Source: JBBDIX01 sp050486225
Lineage (GTDB): Bacteria; Actinomycetota; Nitriliruptoria; Nitriliruptorales; Nitriliruptoraceae
Length of the DNA: 64,000 nt
NCBI GenBank assembly: GCA_050486225.1
Contig: JBJHCV010000002.1
Location: 248,001 to 312,000 of the forward strand
Direction of reading: 5' to 3'
The notes under the pieces were generated by a model. It saw only the letters and a list, made by a program, of their open reading frames with translations. It was not told the DNA's origin and made no database searches. Below, in pieces: positions 61,324 through 64,000 of this stretch. Each line of letters begins with the position of its first letter. Position 1 is the first letter of the stretch. The position numbers and the translations under genes were made by a program.

Positions 61324-62622
61324 CTACTCGAACTGTCCGGCGTCGTCGTCGCCCGACTCGTCGTCCCCGTCCTCGTCCGATGACCCCGGGGCGACCAGCA
61401 CCTTTCCGACACGTCGTCCCTGCACGGACTCCACCGTGAGCACGTGCCCGTGCAGTTCCACCGACTCCCCCACCTCCGGCACCCGCCCCAGGGTGCCGAA
61501 CACGAGCCCACCGACGGTGTCCCAGCCCTCCTCGGGCAGCGTCGCCGAAAGCATCTCGTTGAGGTCGTCGACCCCGAGCCGCGCGTCGATGCGCAGCACG
61601 CCGTCGCCACACACCTCGACGAGGGGTTCCTCGTGGTCGTGTTCGTCGACGATCTCCCCGACGATCTCCTCGAGGATGTCCTCGATGGTGACCAGGCCGA
61701 CGATCGCCCCGTACTCGTCGACGACGAGCGCCATGTGCACGGCCGAGGCCTGCAGGGCACGCAGGAGTTCGTCGACCCGCTTGGTCTCCGGGACGAACGT
61801 GGCCTCGCGCACGAGATCGACCCAGTCACCGCCGTTGCCGTGGTCCGCGACGCGCGCGAGCAGGTCCTTGGCGAACACGATGCCGACGAACTCGTCCGGT
61901 TCGTCGGGTTCGTGGACGGGCACGCGTGAGAACCCCTGCTCGGTGACGGCCGCGATCAGCGCGTCGAGTGGCTCGTCGCGACCCACCGTCACCATGTCGG
62001 GGCGCGGAGTCATGATCTCTCGCACCCGCGTGTCGGCGAGTTCGAAGATCGAGCGGATCATCGCCCGTTCCTCGGGCTCCAGCGCCGGGTTCTCCTCGTC
62101 GTCGTCGTGGTCGAGTTCGCGCAGTTCGTCGTCCGACGCGTACGGACCCGACACCTCGTGGCGTCGCGGCACCAGTCCGCGCCCCGCGACCACGAACAGC
62201 CGGGCGACCGGTCCGACCACGCGCACCACGACGCGAGCCGACGCGGCGAGCCGGAGCCCGGTGGCCTCCAGGTGGCGCAGCGCGACGGTGCGCGGGGCGA
62301 CCTCACCGACCACCAGGCTCACCACCACGACGGCGACGAGCGCGCCGAGGATCCCCGCCACCGAGGGTGCGACGGCCAGCGCGATGCCGATCGCCGCCGC
62401 GACGAGCGCGACGCGTGACACGACCGTGGCAACGAGCACCGCCGACAGCGCGCTCGACCGGTGTTCGGCGAGCCACAGAAGCGCCGCCGAGCCCCGCTGG
62501 TCCTCGTCGTCGAGGCGAAGGGCACGCACGAGGTTGAGCCGGTCGATCACGGTCTCGATCGCGGCGAGGTAGGCCGTGAACAGCGTGAGGACGACGACCA
62601 GCACGCCCAGGGTGGTGGTCAC
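61324..62622 (-). CDS. CorC/HlyC-family CBS-domain membrane protein
   Basis: A 432-residue protein with a CNNM-type membrane region (1-160, four helices), a CBS pair (about 195-310: MTPRPDMVTVGRDEPL, VVDEYGAIVGLVTIEDILEE) and a C-terminal CorC_HlyC domain. A transporter or magnesium/cobalt homeostasis factor. An acidic DDDEE run links the parts. GTG at 62622 overlaps the ybeY stop (GTGA). 119 bp separate its stop from nifJ. Confidence 0.92.
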   Translation of the reverse strand: MTTTLGVLVVVLTLFTAYLAAIETVIDRLNLVRALRLDDEDQRGSAALLWLAEHRSSALSAVLVATVVSRVALVAAAIGIALAVAPSVAGILGALVAVVVVSLVVGEVAPRTVALRHLEATGLRLAASARVVVRVVGPVARLFVVAGRGLVPRRHEVSGPYASDDELRELDHDDDEENPALEPEERAMIRSIFELADTRVREIMTPRPDMVTVGRDEPLDALIAAVTEQGFSRVPVHEPDEPDEFVGIVFAKDLLARVADHGNGGDWVDLVREATFVPETKRVDELLRALQASAVHMALVVDEYGAIVGLVTIEDILEEIVGEIVDEHDHEEPLVEVCGDGVLRIDARLGVDDLNEMLSATLPEEGWDTVGGLVFGTLGRVPEVGESVELHGHVLTVESVQGRRVGKVLVAPGSSDEDGDDESGDDDAGQFE

Positions 62623-63065
62623 GAGTCGGCCGGATCGAAGGAGGCCAGCAGCCGGTCGGTCAACCCGAACATCTCGCGTTCCTCGTCCGGGGTCGCGTGG
62701 TCCATCCCGAGCAGATGCAGCAGCCCGTGGACCGTGAGCATCTCCAGTTCGGCCGTCGGGGTGCGGCCGAGCTCCGCGGCCTGCTGGTGGGCGACCTGCG
62801 GGCACAGCACGACGTCGCCCAGGATGGCGGGCGCGCCGGGCGCCGACTCTCCCGGTTCGTCGATCGGGAAGGCGAGCACGTCGGTCGGACCGGACTTCTG
62901 CATGTGGCGTTCGTTCAGTTCCGCGATGGTGGCGGTGTCGACGAGCAGCAGTGACACCTCCATGTCGTCCGGGACCCGACGAGCCGCCAGCACGTGCCGC
63001 GCGAGCGCGAGCAGTCGGTCCGTGTCCACCCCCAGACCCTGCTCGTCGGCGAGGAACACGCTCAC
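62619..63065 (-). CDS. ybeY: endoribonuclease YbeY (rRNA maturation factor)
   Basis: A 148-residue zinc-dependent RNase for 16S rRNA 3' processing and ribosome quality control. The zinc motif HGLLHLLGMDH is intact and LAFPIDEP precedes it. GTG at 63065 overlaps the phoH stop (GTGA). Order phoH-ybeY-corC is the standard bacterial arrangement. Confidence 0.95.
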   Translation of the reverse strand: MSVFLADEQGLGVDTDRLLALARHVLAARRVPDDMEVSLLLVDTATIAELNERHMQKSGPTDVLAFPIDEPGESAPGAPAILGDVVLCPQVAHQQAAELGRTPTAELEMLTVHGLLHLLGMDHATPDEEREMFGLTDRLLASFDPADS

Positions 63066-64000
63066 GGGGCGTTCCTGTCGGGTGTCGCGTGCGCGCCGGG
63101 GGTGACCTGAGCGTCGGAGCGTGCCGCGTCCCGCTCGTCCCAGGCCTCGTAGGCCTCCACGATCCGCTGCACGATCTCGTGGCGGACCACGTCGGTGGGC
63201 TGCAGGACGCAGAACCCGACCCCCTCGATGCCGGTGAGGATGTCGCGCACCAGACGCAGGCCCGACGCACGTCCCGCCGGCAGGTCGACCTGGCTGACGT
63301 CGCCGGTGATCACCGCCCGCGAGTTGAACCCGATGCGGGTCAGGAACATCTTCATCTGTTCGGGGGTGGTGTTCTGCGCCTCGTCGAGCACGATGAACGC
63401 GTCGTTGAGGGTGCGCCCCCGCATGTAGGCCAGCGGCGCGATCTCGATCGTCCCACGATCCACGTGACCGATCAGCTCGTCGGCCTCCATCATGTCGTGG
63501 AGTGCGTCCCACAGCGGCCGCAGGTACGGGTCGATCTTCTCGTGCAGCGTTCCGGGCAGGAACCCGAGTCGTTCGCCCGCCTCGACGGCTGGACGGGTCA
63601 GGATGAGGCGGTTCACCTCGCGCTGGCGCAGCGCACGCACCGCCGCGCCCATCGCCAGGTACGTCTTGCCGGTGCCCGCCGGCCCGATGCCGAACGTCAC
63701 CGTGTGGTCACGGATCGTGTCGAGGTAGCGCTTCTGCCCCAGGGTCTTGGGACGGATCGAACGTCCTCGGTGGGTCATGAGCGTGTCGGAGAGCACGTCC
63801 GACGGACGCTCGACGGTGTCGGCGCGCACCATGTGGATGGCCTGGGTCAGGGTCGCCGCGTCGAGCACCCGGCCGCTGGAGAGCAGCGACACGGACTCCT
63901 CGACGAGTCGGACGACGCGAGCGGTCTCGTCGGGATCGTCCGACGAGACGGTGATCTGGTTGCCGCGCACGTGGACGTCGGCGTCGAACGCGGCCTCGAT
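63062..64000 (-). CDS. PhoH-like ATPase, N-terminus beyond the window
   Basis: At least 313 residues of a PhoH/PhoL ATPase with Walker A in GIGPAGTGKTYLAMGAAV, PYLRPLWDALHDMM, FIVLDEAQNTTPEQMKMFLTRIG and a KH-like N-terminal portion entering from the right edge. Associated with RNA metabolism and ribosome maturation alongside YbeY. The start codon lies beyond base 64000. Confidence 0.94.
   Translation of the reverse strand: MEAAFDADVHVRGNQITVSSDDPDETARVVRLVEESVSLLSSGRVLDAATLTQAIHMVRADTVERPSDVLSDTLMTHRGRSIRPKTLGQKRYLDTIRDHTVTFGIGPAGTGKTYLAMGAAVRALRQREVNRLILTRPAVEAGERLGFLPGTLHEKIDPYLRPLWDALHDMMEADELIGHVDRGTIEIAPLAYMRGRTLNDAFIVLDEAQNTTPEQMKMFLTRIGFNSRAVITGDVSQVDLPAGRASGLRLVRDILTGIEGVGFCVLQPTDVVRHEIVQRIVEAYEAWDERDAARSDAQVTPGAHATPDRNAP

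Overview
The window is about 64 kb of very GC-rich DNA with densely packed genes, short or overlapping junctions (ATGA, GTGA, TGATG) and many GTG starts. An actinobacterial trio (SCO1664-type kinase fold, DUF3090, MSMEG_4193-type histidine phosphatase), a class E sortase and the phoH-ybeY-corC-cdd-era and recO-uppS-glyS blocks point to Actinomycetota. An archaeal/eukaryotic-type ProRS and a single-chain pyruvate:ferredoxin oxidoreductase suggest a deep-branching, non-streptomycete lineage, but I cannot name the genus. I see no tRNA, rRNA, CRISPR array, insertion sequence or phage gene.

Layout. 1-11.7 kb: partial alpha/beta hydrolase, glycyl-tRNA synthetase, a deoxyribose-phosphate aldolase operon with two aldehyde dehydrogenases (one lacking the catalytic half), an EamA exporter divergent from a MocR regulator, and a minus-strand operon ending in recO-uppS. 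11.7-20 kb: one long minus-strand operon running corrinoid protein, DUF1638, virulence-factor-like protein, pterin methyltransferase, corrinoid reactivator (RACo-like), MttB-family methyltransferase, then the actinobacterial trio; a LysR gene diverges from it. 21-31 kb: ProRS, then a BCCT transporter, a GntR regulator, a dimethylglycine/sarcosine dehydrogenase-like flavoprotein with ETF beta and alpha, and an IclR regulator. 31-37 kb: folC, formate-THF ligase, a MetF-like protein, DUF1015 and a 3-phosphoglycerate dehydrogenase-like gene. 37.5-54.6 kb: cell-surface region, with an XRE regulator, sortase and small membrane partner, low-molecular-weight phosphatase, BY-kinase, CapD-type dehydratase, an EPS/glycan operon on the plus strand and an ABC exporter/polymerase/DUF4012/surface-protein operon on the minus strand. 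54.9-64 kb: era, cdd, then a dihydroorotate dehydrogenase-like gene and nifJ wedged between cdd and corC, then ybeY and phoH (truncated by the window edge).

How the genes may work together. The BCCT carrier, MttB/corrinoid/pterin methyltransferase set, folate-dependent flavoprotein with its ETF, MetF-like protein and formate-THF ligase together could take up a methylated amine such as glycine betaine, strip its methyl groups onto folate and oxidise the one-carbon units to formate with ATP recovery. This is inference from families and context. In the surface region a 17-bp dyad (ATACACG-N3-CGTCTAT) recurs in front of the sortase/phosphatase, BY-kinase, dehydratase/aminotransferase and surface-protein promoters, with TAT-type -10 hexamers built into its arms. 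It looks like a common control element for envelope and exopolysaccharide genes.
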